From positions 114,835-178,834 of the forward strand of contig WSYH01000652.1 of the NCBI GenBank assembly GCA_036426205.1: a stretch of 64,000 bases of DNA, read 5' to 3'. Positions 11,565 to 21,300 of the stretch are shown here, piece after piece (position 1 is the first letter of the stretch; each line of letters begins with the position of its first letter). Position numbers and translations under genes: made by a program. The notes under the pieces were generated by a model, which was given only the letters and a program-made list of their open reading frames with translations, was not told the DNA's origin and did no database searches. This DNA comes from Ascaphus truei (Eukaryota > Chordata > Amphibia > Anura > Ascaphidae).

Positions 11565-11639
11565 TCATGTTTTCATGTTTTCAATTTCCGTGCTTAGCTG
11601 CTGTGGTGACTCTGTCTCCTCCTTCTCGTTTTCATCTTC
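11565..11639 (-). CDS. Candidate 3'-terminal coding exon of an unidentified host gene
   Basis: On the minus strand a run of Ts ending in ATGTAG (about 11655-11640) looks like a polypyrimidine tract and AG splice acceptor. Directly after it comes an open stretch of 24 codons and a TGA at 11567-11565. The peptide is acidic and Gln/Ser/Thr-rich: it begins EDENEKEETESP and ends TEIENMKT. Codon use is purine-rich and more GC-rich than the AT-rich surroundings. I do not recognise the protein. Phase zero is assumed. Upstream exons would lie at higher coordinates, possibly outside the window, which would make much of the window an intron. It could also be a chance open stretch, since 24 codons is short. 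Confidence 0.4.
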   Translation of the reverse strand, partial: EDENEKEETESPQQLSTEIENMKT

Positions 11640-11649
11640 CTACATAAAA

Positions 11650-13330
11650 AAAAAACCATGTGTTAACTAGGGAATATTTAGGTACAAATATTTATTATTA
11701 TTTTATATTTTTTCTATCCTAACGAAAGGTCTTTTATCACAAATACTAAAGAACACAAAAAATCATTAGTAAAGCATTAAAATTAACACTCGCATTATCT
11801 ACACCCCTCTGAGTCCATATTGAGCCTAGTGTTGACATACAGTACATTAGTCTTTCTTTGAAGAAGAACATTAGCAGAACGCTGAAGGCATGCCCGTCCA
11901 CCAATGATTAGAACATTTATTTAAATAGAAACATTGCAAAACTTTTTTTTAAGGATGTCACAAATAAGTTTTTTTGCTTTAGGTCTTATTTTTTGGTCTT
12001 TTTAATGATTTGAATAATTTTACTTTTAATGACCTAAGACTTACAGTATTAGAACAGTTTTGCATTCATTCAGAATGTTTCTGTTGTTATTTAGATTGAG
12101 TTCATGAGGGGTCATTTCTTCCACTGGAAACCAGATAGTATGAAGATATTGTTTAGCCAGGTAATAATTTATATAAATCTACATACAGTTTTATGCATAT
12201 GGAAACCTTCATGATATTGAATATATATGATGCAAATAGATGATTGTTGTGCTGCTATACAGTACATGCTAAGGACATAGGATGTGCAGGAAGAAAACAT
12301 TATAACACTGTGTGTTTACTGAAACAATTCTGTAGTGTCACATTTGCTGAAGTCTGGTGATAACTTTGCCACCAAACCTTACTCTTCCAGTAGTAACTCA
12401 CAACACCTACTGTAAATTGTGAAAATCATGCATTTCTGCAGAACATCTGTAAAACTGAAACCAAAAACTGATTACAAATTGAACAATTACTCAGCACTGA
12501 CAAAATTGTAACATGTTGTATTTTTTAGCTAAAAACTACTAGCATTAGTAGACAAAAAATATTTAAATATACAAACACTTGTACTTAAACTGTAAGCCAT
12601 TTCAAATCACATTTGCTTTCATTTGTATGTATGCATCTAGTATTTCAAGAACTACACACCACAAACAAATTTGGAAGTATGGCAGTGATTTTATTTTTGC
12701 AACAAAATGTTTTCACTTTATCATATGTTCCAACAATAAATTTAACTGCAGAGACACTTCATGTGCTGCAGCATCATATTTTTGTCCCATCTAGCATATT
12801 TCCTTGACAGTGCTGCCAATTTTCCAATTACTTGTACAGCCATATGTTATCTGAAGATCAGTCAGGTCTAAAATAGTAAACATGAGCCTATGAGGCAGCA
12901 GCATGCTTATAGTTTTCAGCTGCATCAACTACAAGAGCCGTGCTCATAATTTGCTGCAACATCCTCTTGAGCACATTGAATAAACCAAGCGACATCAGAA
13001 TATTGGTTTCCATTGGAAAAATAATACAGCCATAAAAGAGAAACCAAGCAGAATGACTACAAAAAGATTTTGGTGTCAACCTAGATTTTAATTGTGTTTA
13101 ACAAATTAAAGCCAATCAAATGTACAGTAGATTGGTTTGATTAAATTGAATTAAATATTTGTTGCTCAAGCCTAACAGCTTATTTGATTTGAAATGAAAA
13201 TTAATACCCACATTTATGTTTAGATTTGAAAGAAGTTGCATGACAATTTGATGCAGTAAATAATACATTATAGCGCTATTTAATCTATTATTGCATGACA
13301 TCAAGCTACTAGGATATATATATATATAGG
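11650..13330. other. AT-rich DNA, no recognisable feature
   Basis: No repeat family or convincing frame is seen. A short (TA)n tract at about 13313-13328 precedes the PLE terminal piece. Confidence 0.45.
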
Positions 13331-13334
13331 GGGG

Positions 13335-13496
13335 GAGAGATAGGCTTCAGTCAGATACATTCCAGGATACACTGTTTTTATGTTAAAACTTTTCTTGCTT
13401 TATCCATTGTAACACCGTCGGAAGAAGAGATCAGTGTATTTCGAAAGCTCGCACAAATAAAAGCATTTTGTTAGCCACAGAACGGTATTGTCTATT
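13335..13496 (+). mobile_element. PLE-type 3' terminal piece (family with GTTAGCC hairpin), copy 1
   Basis: It shares with 42545-42744 and 35797-35896 the string TCGAAAGCTCGCACAAATAA and the following GTTAGCCACAGAACGGTAT. Upstream, GGAAGAAGAGATCAGTGTAT plus TTCGAAA forms a degenerate hammerhead-like unit: stem II GAGAU/AUUUC and GAAA kept, but the first core box reads CGGAAGA instead of CTGANGA. The piece is preceded by a (TA)n tract and G-run and is cut at 13496 by the hAT element at 13505. Confidence 0.6.
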
Positions 13497-13504
13497 CGTT
13501 ATAT

Positions 13505-15069
13505 CAGTGTTTCTCAAATGGGGTTCCACGGAACCCCAGCCGTCCTAGTGGTTCCGCCTACGGACAGGCCACCCGCACTCACTGTGCAGGCTTTCCCACT
13601 CAACCTTTCCCGAGCCCGCTCTCAGGTCAGGACTGCAGGAGCGCGCTCTAGCAGTGCGGCACTTCCGGTGCCTGCTACAGCGCGTGTGCGTGTAGCCATA
13701 ATTGCCTCCTGCACTTCCGCCACCTCCTCCGCCCCCCCCGCTGCCGCCACCTCCTCCTTCGCCCCCCCGCCGCGCTTGGGTAAAAGGATAAAAATTACCA
13801 CAAGGCTGTGAGAATTACCAATCAGAACGCGTCTCGCGGAAGTGCTTGCAGAACCCAGGTCTTTTAGAAATGAAGTTCTCTGATTGGCTGAGGCTGTTGT
13901 ATATATAACTCCACCTGATGCTTCCCCTGGTGAGTTCACCAGGCGCCATAAAGCGCCAACCTGTACTGCTCAGTTTGACATGCATGGATTTATTTATGGA
14001 AACATTTTTTATATTTCGGCAATTGAGGGGTGGGGGGGGGGGGGTTGGAGTAAGGGGTATTGTTGGAGCTCCGAGTTCTTCAAACCAGCTTCAGAGGATC
14101 CAAAGGAACAGGGGTTAATATATATATTATATATTGGCTACAACTGAAAGAGAACTTGATACTCGACATCAGTATACAGTGCATCTATATGCCTTTCCAT
14201 CCTCTCTCACTGTAGTCAACCCCCCATGGTCATCAAGGCCAACCCGCTGTATTTCTAGGTGTTATTGCCCATTACGGGGCAGTAATAACCCACAGCAGTA
14301 AATCATGGGATTAGCACCTTGTCTATAGGTCATTGCATGGAGGACATGTTCACTGTATATTAGTGCTCCCATAAATGACGTATGTCTGGTGACGCTACAA
14401 CAAGGTCAGTGTTTGGCTGAGTGGGGAAGTCTGATTGGTTCAACTCACAATCCTGATTTATAAACCCAGCTGAACACTGCGGGCATAGTCATGGTCCAGC
14501 AGAATAGAGCAGACAGAAGCCAGCACTGACAAGGCAGTATCCACTCTTACCTTTGACCACTGCAAGGGTAACTCATGCTGTTACCGAGATGGCAAAGAAG
14601 AAAGGGACTCCGCCACCAGAAGGCAGAGAGCCAGCCAGAACAGAGTGGAGAGGTTGGAGGGGGAAGGAAAAGGGGTCTGGAGAAGGGGGTGGGATGAGTC
14701 GGACAGAAGATGAGGGAGGATTGGAAAGAGGGTGGTAGGAAAAAAGAGGGGGAAGGTTTCGGAGAGATGAAGGGGAAACAATACCCAGTTTGGGTGGATA
14801 GAGAAGGGTCAGAGTAAGATGGATATGGAGAGGTGAAAGAGAGATGGAGATGGATGGAGATTACAAAATATAAACTCAAAAAAGAAAGACATTGTTAGCA
14901 GACAGAAGAGTTATTAATAAAACAAGTGTATCATCAGGGAGGTCAGAAAAGAGCTGAGCAGCACGTCCCATGCACCCAGAACGCCTGGTTAAACAAAAAT
15001 TTAAGGGGTTCCATTCTGTTGTACAAAATATAAAAGGGTTCCACGATTAAATTTAATTGGGAAACACTG
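13505..15069. mobile_element. Non-autonomous hAT element with perfect 8-bp target duplication
   Basis: The ends are inverted repeats: CAGTGTTTCTCAAA on the left and TTGGGAAACACTG on the right, with GGGTTCCACG close inside both. The flanking 8 bases CGTTATAT occur at 13497-13504 and again at 15070-15077. CAGTG termini and an 8-bp duplication are the hallmarks of hAT transposons. The 1565-bp interior has no transposase-like frame; it holds a GC-rich part (13560-13770), a poly-G run near 14030 and purine-rich DNA at 14590-14860. It inserted into the PLE terminal piece at 13335-13496. Confidence 0.9.
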
Positions 15070-15240
15070 CGTTATATAAATATAAATAAATAAATATATA
15101 TATATATATATACAGCTAAACCCCGTTATAACGCGCCTCGTTATACCGCGATTCGGTTATAACGCGGTTTTCCCGTGGCTCCCGTTTTAAAAAAAAAAAA
15201 AAAAAAAAAATTAAAAAATTTTTTTTTTACATTTTTTTTT

Positions 15241-15920
15241 GCACACTGCACACACTGCACACACTCACTGCATACACACTGCTCATTGCTCACACTGCCA
15301 CACTGCACACACACTGCTCATTGCTCACACTGACACACTGCACACACACTGACACACTGCACACACACTGCACACTGCACACACACTGCACATTGCTCAC
15401 ACTGACACACTGCACACACTGCACTGCACACTGCACACACACTGCTCATTGCTCACACTGCACACACTGACACACTGCACACACACTGCACGCACACTGC
15501 ACACTCACTGCACACTGCTCATTGCTCACACTGCACACACTGACACACTGCACACTGCACACACACTGCTCATTGCTCACACTGCACACACACTGCACAC
15601 ACACTGCACACACACTGCACACACACTGCTCATTGCTCACACTGACACACTGCACACACACTGCACACACACTGCTCATTGGACACACTGCACACACACT
15701 GCACACTGCACACACACTGCACACACACTGCTCATTGCTGACACTGCACACACTGACACACTGCACACACACTGCACACTGCTCATTGCTCACACTGCAC
15801 ACACTGACACACTGCACACACACTGCACACACACTGCACACTGCACACACACTGCTCATTGCTCACACTACACACACTGCACACACTGACACACTGCACA
15901 CACACTGCACACTGCACACA
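15241..15920. repeat. Minisatellite of CACACTG / CTCATTGCTCACACTG units
   Basis: About 680 bases are built almost only from CACACTGCACACACTG with interspersed CTCATTGCTCACACTG and CTGACACACTG variants, giving an irregular higher-order repeat. The unit lacks stop codons in several frames on both strands, so long open frames (15446-15859 minus, 15449-15889 plus, 15522-15932 plus) appear without being genes. Confidence 0.9.
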
Positions 15921-16089
15921 ATTATTATATAGAAATAAACAGACAACTGCACTTTAACAGATGTATTTTGCCTGTCTTGTGACTTTTGTTTCACAAAGTT
16001 AAGGGGGTGGGAAGTCATTGTGCTGTGGGGGTTGGGGGGGTGGCGGGGCCCTGCGCTGCGCTGCGGCTACGGCGGGCCCTGTACTGCGG

Positions 16090-17070
16090 CGGGGGGGGGG
16101 GGTTAGCGGTCTGTGTGTGTGAGTGCGAGTGCCTGTCTGTGTGTGTGTGTGAGTGCGTGAGTGCCTGCATGTGTGTGCGCGCGTGTGTGTGTATGAGTGC
16201 GTGAGTGCCTGTGTGTGTGTGTGTGTATGTGTGTATGTATGAGTGCTCCAGCCCGAGTCCGTGGAGGGAGGGGGGGGGGAGAGTAGCGGGTCCCTCCTGC
16301 AGCCAGTGGAGGGAGGGACCCATAGAAATGAACAGCACTTGTGTTACCAAAAGATGAAGATGATCATCTTGGCAATGAGGCTAGGCAGATTTCTGTACCA
16401 AAGATAGATTACATGTCAGCAAGATTGTCATTTGTTGTTAAATACCCCACACGTTGCACATAGTGTTAGCATATTAAAGCGAGGCCTTTTTACCATGCTT
16501 AAGTTCTACATACCTGGTCCCTCCTGCAGTCCGGGGAGGGGGGGGGAAATATCAGCTCCCTCTGCAGTCGTGTAGGGAGGGGGGGGGGAGATATGCAGCT
16601 CCCTCCTGCAGTCCGTGGAGGGAGGGGGAGAGTAGCGGGTCCCTCCGCTCAAGCCACGCCCCCCCTCCCTGTCAAACCTCCACCTCCCGCTCCGGCTCTT
16701 ACACTTACTTACACACACACACTCAGACACGTTCACACACTCACAGACACTTACACACACGCGAGGGCCCTGTTGCTGCGGGGGGGGGGGGGGGTTTAGC
16801 GGTCTTCCGGAGACTGCTTACCTGTCTCCAAAGCAGCACACTTATGCAGGCAACACCCCCACGTTCGCCGTGCGCCATGCGCATAGCGCCCGTGCGGCTC
16901 GTGATGGGGGAGGGTGGGGGGGAGTGATTTGCCTGCCATTCCCGCGGTGACGGGGGAACGGGACAGGAGGGACATCCCCGCTCCCATCTCCTGCCCCGCG
17001 GCCTGTCCCGCGGTGACAGGGGGAAGCGGGGACAGGAGGGACATCCCCGCTCCCATCTCCTGCCCCGCGG
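16090..17070. repeat. G-rich and GT-rich tandem repeats inside the 2.07-kb element
   Basis: TGTG/GAGTGC repeats fill 16100-16245. The unit TCCCTCCTGCAG..GTGGAGGGAGG recurs at about 16255-16320 and 16515-16645. A unit of about 68 bases containing GGACAGGAGGGACATCCCCG is duplicated head to tail at about 16936-17069. Poly-G runs of 9-16 bases occur at several places. Confidence 0.8.
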
Positions 17071-17222
17071 GATGAATATGCGCTAAAGCGCGGCGGCCAT
17101 TTTTTTTTCTCGCGACCCCGTTAGTAACGCGGTGGTCTCGGGGTGGACCCCGAGACCCGCGTTATAACGGGGTTTAGCTGTATATATATAATATATATAT
17201 ATATATTTATATTTATATAATG

Positions 17223-17270
17223 CAGTGTTTCCCAATTAAATTTAATCGTGGAACCCTTTTATATTTTGTA
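17223..17270 (-). repeat. Inverted second copy of the hAT right end
   Basis: This sequence starts CAGTGTTTCCCAATTAAA and is the exact reverse complement of the right end of the hAT element (about 15022-15069). It is separated from the 2.07-kb element by an AT-rich spacer that also mirrors the spacer at 15070-15112. It is not a second complete hAT copy. Confidence 0.85.
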
Positions 17271-17380
17271 TATATAGTGCAGAATAAATCAGTTTTATTT
17301 TTTGTATATATAGTGCAGAATAAATTAGTTCTTCAGTATTAGGAGATACCTTTTTATTGGACTAACAATTTATGTCATAG

Positions 17381-17416
17381 GACAAGCTTTCGAGAGTTCT
17401 CCTCTCTTCTTCAGGT
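17381..17416 (-). ncRNA. Hammerhead-like motif at PLE-2 left arm 3' end
   Basis: The minus strand reads CTGAAGA (17414-17408), a six-pair stem II AGAGAG...CTCTC, GAAA (17391-17388) and GCTTGTC. The first core box and GAAA match the hammerhead core with N7 = A. Stem III is poorly formed and stem I is weak, so activity is doubtful. An almost identical motif lies at 19286-19330 on the other strand and at 31176-31222. Confidence 0.55.
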
Positions 17417-17630
17417 CTAGCAATACTGATGTACACAGGAATCTATGGCTAAATCAGTGTAGAGAAAAACAAAACAAAAAAAAACAGATATGTACTGTAG
17501 ATAAGGTAGGGTATTAAAAGTGTTTGAAGCCAGGGGAGGGTGACAAGGAAAGGTGTGGAGGGGGAGGGATGCTGTGGGGGAATGGGGGAGAGAATGTGTG
17601 GATAAGAGTAGAGGCAAGCAGGATAATTAC

Positions 17631-18905
17631 AAACAATTTTGAAAGGGTGTGAGAAAACCTATGTCCACATTAAGTCCTTTGGTTTTGGTGTCAAAGAGTC
17701 TTATCATTCTGAGTTCAAATGTTTTCCGTTCTTGGGTGCGTTTAAACATTCCATTGAGGATTTTGATTTTTAAATCATTTATGGAATGATCTGGCTGTAA
17801 GAAATGATGTCCCACAGGTGAGCAGTGTCTTCCTTCTTCGTGATGGAGTGTCTGTGCATATTCATTCTGCCTTGTAGTTTTTGGCTGGTTTCCCCAATGT
17901 AGCGACCTTGGTCACATTTGTTGCACTGAATCATATACACTATATTCCTGGATGTGCAGCTGTATGATCCTTTAACATTGAGTGTTCCATGGTTGTGACT
18001 GGCTGTGGGATCTTGGCATATATGTTTGCACAGTTTGTTGTTGCACGGATTTGTGCCATTATCAGTGTCTTTAAGTTCGCTGTGAAGTTTTCTGCTGACT
18101 AATTTCTGTTTGAGGTTTGGTGCTTGCCGGAATGCAAGAATGGGGGGTTTGGGAAAGATTTCTTTTAATGTCGCATCCTCTGCCAGCATGGGTTGCAGAT
18201 CTTTGATTATTTTTCGTATACCCTCTAGGGTAGGGTTGTATGTGGCCACTAGTGGTATGCGTGTGGTAGGTTCTTTCTGTCTGTATTGTAGCAGGTGTTC
18301 TCTTGGGGCTTTTAGTGCAGATGTAATTGTTTTGGCAATGGTCTTTGGTTTGTATCCCTTTTGTCTGAATGATTCGGTCAGGGTTGTGAGATGCCTGTTT
18401 CTGTCTTCAGTGTCATAGCATATGCAGTGGTATCTTATAGCCTGTTTGGTATGAGTGGCATGGAAGCTGGAGTTGTGGAGGTAACAGCATCTGTCTGTTG
18501 GTTTATTTTATACAGATGTGTGTAGTTTGCCATCTTTCAGTGTTACTGTTGTATCTAGAAAGTTTACTAGGTTTGCCAAATAATCCATTTTGAGTTTAAT
18601 TGATGGATGGAATGAGTTCAGGGACTCGTGGAATTGTTTTAGGTTTCCTTCACCCTCTGTCCATATTATAAACAGGTCATCAATGTATCTGTAGTATTTG
18701 TAGGGTTTGTGGGGGCATGTAGTTAGGAATCTTTGTTCAAGATTTGCCATTAAAAGGTTGGCATATTGCGGTGCCATATTGGTACCCCTTGCAGTCTCCA
18801 TTCAACATTTCCTTGTTGAAGCTGAAGTAGTTGTGTGTGAGGATGTATTCTATCAGTTTGGTAATTACATCAGCGCTGTATTTCTGATCCAGGGGAGATG
18901 TTGTA
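17631..18905 (-). pseudogene. Penelope-like element RT + GIY-YIG (PLE-2, left arm)
   Basis: The minus strand from 18905 gives LIEYILTHNYFSFN, then GTNMAPQYANLLMANLEQ and the RT catalytic motif YRYIDDLFIIW (18801-18508), then NFLDTTVTLKDGKL. After a damaged stretch, 18249-17779 encodes the linker and the start of the GIY-YIG domain (NIVYMIQCNKCDQGRYIGET). A frameshift near 17790 leads to the domain end (KIKILNGMFKRTQERK and later GLNVDIGF) at 17815-17627. The N-terminal RT part is absent: the copy starts at a head-to-head junction near 18910-18930. The two catalytic aspartates of YIDD are kept. Several frameshifts make it non-functional. Confidence 0.85.
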
Positions 18906-18929
18906 AGGAATTGCAGGCATGCCTAAAAT

Positions 18930-19390
18930 CAAAATCCTCAATGGAATGTTTAAACGCACCCAAGAACGGAAAACATTTGAACTCAGAATGATAAGACTCT
19001 TTGACACCAAAACCAAAGGACTTAATGCGGACATGGGTTTTCTCACACCCTATCAAAATTTTTTGTAATTATCCTGCTTGCCTCTACTCTTATCCACACG
19101 TTCTCTCCCCCGTTCCCCTACAGCATCCCTCCCCCTCCCACTCCACACCTTTCCTTGTCACCCTCCCCTGGCTTCAAACACTTTTAACACCCTACTGTAC
19201 CTTATCTAAAGTACATATCTGTTTTTTTTTGTTTTTTTTCTCTACACTGTTTTAGCCATAGATTCCTGTGTATATCAGTATTGCTAGACCTGAAGAAGAG
19301 AGGAGAACTCTCGAAAGCTTGTCCTATGACAAATTGTTAGTCCAATAAAAAAGGTATTACCTAATACTGAAGAACTCATTTATTCTGCAC
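18930..19390 (+). mobile_element. PLE-2 right arm: GIY-YIG end and 3' terminus in opposite orientation
   Basis: From about 18930 the plus strand repeats the end of the GIY-YIG domain (phrases KILNGMFKRTQERK and GLNADMGFLTPYQN) and then the same 3' untranslated sequence, hammerhead-like motif and terminal AATAAAAAAGGTATTACC as the left arm has on the minus strand at 17280-17770. The two 3' ends point outward, making a head-to-head pair joined near 18910-18930. Confidence 0.85.
19286..19330 (+). ncRNA. Hammerhead-like motif at PLE-2 right arm 3' end
   Basis: CTGAAGA at 19290-19296, stem II AGAGAG/CTCTC, GAAA at 19313-19316, then GCTTGTC ending at 19323. It is the mirror of the motif at 17381-17416. 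The catalytic boxes are kept; stem III cannot form a standard A-U, N-N pairing and stem I is weak. Confidence 0.55.
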
Positions 19391-19500
19391 TATCGCAACT
19401 GGATCTCCTGATAAGATACCCCAATGTTTTTTAACAATATGCTTTATTTGACTTATTTGGGTGTTGTATTGTGTAACAAATCTAATTAGTTGTCCCCTGG
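19388..19500 (-). repeat. Inverted 5' piece of PLE-3
   Basis: Positions 19401-19480 are the exact reverse complement of 19744-19823 (80 of 80). Positions 19479-19496 are the reverse complement of 19528-19545. In the inverted copy the two segments are joined directly, so about 200 bases between them are missing. The piece sits immediately upstream of the forward body of PLE-3. Confidence 0.9.
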
Positions 19501-19542
19501 GTATATTCCTCAGAAGAGGTTTGGGATGGGACAACTAATTAG

Positions 19543-20436
19543 ATTAAAAAGGATTTTTTCAATGAGGAAGATTTCAAAAAACAGGCAAAAGAACTCCTCA
19601 TAAGATTCAGGGATAGAGGTTACTCATCTACAGACTTGATGAATTCTTGGGAAGAAATTAACAAACTCACCAGGGAAGAACTGCTACAAAAACAGAGAAA
19701 TAAAAAACACATCGAAATGAGAGGAGATAACAATAAACCTTTATTTGTTACACAATACAACACCCAAATAAGTCAAATAAAGCATATTGTTAAAAAACAT
19801 TGGGGTATCTTATCAGGAGATCCCCTGTTAAAACGTACCTTTGCTGAGGGTCCACAATTTGTATTTAAAAGGGCTAAAACTATCGCTAACTCCGTTTCTC
19901 CTAGTCTTTTTACAAGTAAAACAAAAGATTCTATGACAATACCGAAAGGAAGCTTCAAATGTCTCAAATGTATATCATGTAGATACATGTCCCCCAACTC
20001 AATCTTTAAATCATTTGTCACTAACCGGGAATTCCATGTGGGGTCCTTCATCAACTGCAATACCACATTCGTAGTTTATATATTGAACTGCGGATGTGGT
20101 AAGCAATATGTGGGCCGCACCACACGCGCCCTCAAAGTACGTATTAGGGAACATATGGGACTCATCAAAAAAGGTGATTTTAATCACCCGGTATCATCCC
20201 ACTTTACCAACTGCCCCAAGGGTAGTATTGATTCCCTTACATATATGGGAATAGAACATGTACCCATGCCAGTCAGGGGAGGCAATAGGGTTGAGCTCTT
20301 GGATAAGAGAGAGCTTTATTGGATTTTTACGCTAAATACCAGAGTTCCCTACGGCCTGAACTCAGACTGGGACCTAACACCTTTTTTTACATTAAATCAA
20401 AATAAAATGATATACTGTGGTCTATCCACATATTGA
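19543..20436 (+). CDS. Penelope-like element polyprotein, C-terminal part (PLE-3, 5'-truncated)
   Basis: An open frame of 297 codons encodes the end of the RT (KELLIRFRDRGYSS), the connecting region (HIVKKHWGILSGDPLLKRTF, FKRAKTIANSVSPSLF), a CxxC-type cysteine cluster (KCLKCISCRYM) and a complete GIY-YIG domain: VVYILNC, KQYVGRTTRALKVRIREH, DKRELYWIF, PYGLNSD. The start is a truncation, not a real initiation site. Just upstream, GQLIRLK is readable in another frame; one T is missing from the T run at 19554-19559. The rest of the RT, including its catalytic aspartates, is absent. The intact 3' frame and the perfect inverted repeat next to it suggest a fairly recent insertion. It abuts PLE-2. 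Confidence 0.85.
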   Translation: MKKDFFNEEDFKKQAKELLIRFRDRGYSSTDLMNSWEEINKLTREELLQKQRNKKHIEMRGDNNKPLFVTQYNTQISQIKHIVKKHWGILSGDPLLKRTFAEGPQFVFKRAKTIANSVSPSLFTSKTKDSMTIPKGSFKCLKCISCRYMSPNSIFKSFVTNREFHVGSFINCNTTFVVYILNCGCGKQYVGRTTRALKVRIREHMGLIKKGDFNHPVSSHFTNCPKGSIDSLTYMGIEHVPMPVRGGNRVELLDKRELYWIFTLNTRVPYGLNSDWDLTPFFTLNQNKMIYCGLSTY

Positions 20437-21300
20437 GTTTGGGATTAAACTATACATACATACCACACAGGGGCAATAAGGAAATTGTTTCCCCTATTCA
20501 AGTGTCCACATTTACATCTAAATATGTCAAATATACATGTTAGATTTGTCATATATCAGTGCATATTATACTCTGCAGGTACTCACCATGTCTTAAAGGT
20601 AATTGACATCTAAATTTAATATTTGCAGCATTGTGATTGCAAAAAATATATCATTTAAGGTAAGATATAAAGTAATATATGTCAATCAAAAACGCTTCCA
20701 AATGCAACAATATTGTACTCTTTCATAAATAAACGGTTTGGAATCTGAAATATACAATAAATATAGTGTATAGTCAAAATCAATCCATGACTTAGAATAT
20801 ATACACTTTACAATCTGGATCCATCCGCTTTATAGGTATGTCTTCTGAAAAAGTTTTTAATATAAATGTACACATGTTTGTCTCTTCTAACTATTTTTCC
20901 TTATATTTCTGTCATAGCACTGGGTTTATTAGTGTTTTTTACTATCAGAAGACATGCCTGGTACTCGCGTCGATTTTTAATGTTAAAATGTTTGTTTAAT
21001 AAAGTTTTCAATAATTGAAGTTTTTTTCTGTATTCCCTTGGTCGCGCGCTGACATCATCACGCCGACGTCTTTCCTGAGAGTTTCAGGAAGTGTTTGGCA
21101 GTGAATTTTGGCGCGCTTCTGGGGACTACAAAAACGGCAGGGTGAGTACTGTAAAGTCACCTTGATAAAGAGCTAGCGCTCGAAACGCGTTGGTGGGGGG
21201 GCTCAGCACCCCACAATGTTGTTGTAATCTTTTTGTAGTATCCATTAAACTTTTGTATGGGAACTAGCTCTCTTTACTAATCTTTATTTGCTGATCCTGT
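20437..21300 (+). mobile_element. PLE-3 3' untranslated / terminal region
   Basis: AT-rich sequence follows the stop codon without another gene. It continues to the hammerhead-like motif at 21155-21195 and a terminal stretch (TCCATTAAACTTTTG near 21240). The exact 3' end of the element is not defined. Confidence 0.5.
21155..21195 (+). ncRNA. Hammerhead-like motif with altered core (PLE-3)
   Basis: The order is stem I CACC, TTGATAA, stem II GAGC/GCUC around UAGC, GAAAC, GCGTT, then GGTG, which pairs with the CACC. The architecture is that of a type I hammerhead with minimal stem III. The first core box should read CTGANGA; C3 is U and G8 is A, so self-cleavage is unlikely. The same two changes occur in the motif at 35015-35055, which suggests a subfamily rather than random decay. 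Confidence 0.55.

Larger units (their letters stand above)
15113..17180. mobile_element. 2.07-kb TA-flanked element with pogo/Tigger-like terminal inverted repeats
   Basis: The left end is CAGCTAAACCCCGTTATAAC and the right end is its exact reverse complement; both are flanked by TA (15111-15112 and 17181-17182). CAG termini and TA duplication fit the Tc1/mariner superfamily, perhaps the pogo/Tigger branch. There is no transposase. The interior is filled with a CACACTG-type minisatellite, GT-rich repeats and G-rich tandem units. A 387-bp relative is at 52833-53219 and a single left end is at 22384. Confidence 0.8.

Noticed and set aside
13488..14147. Several 90-107-codon frames in the hAT interior
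   Set aside because: They show no hAT transposase motif, and their openness comes from GC-rich repeats.
15446..15932. Long open frames of 136-146 codons on both strands
   Set aside because: They follow entirely from a stop-free CACACTG minisatellite; low complexity and overlapping frames on both strands rule out a real protein.
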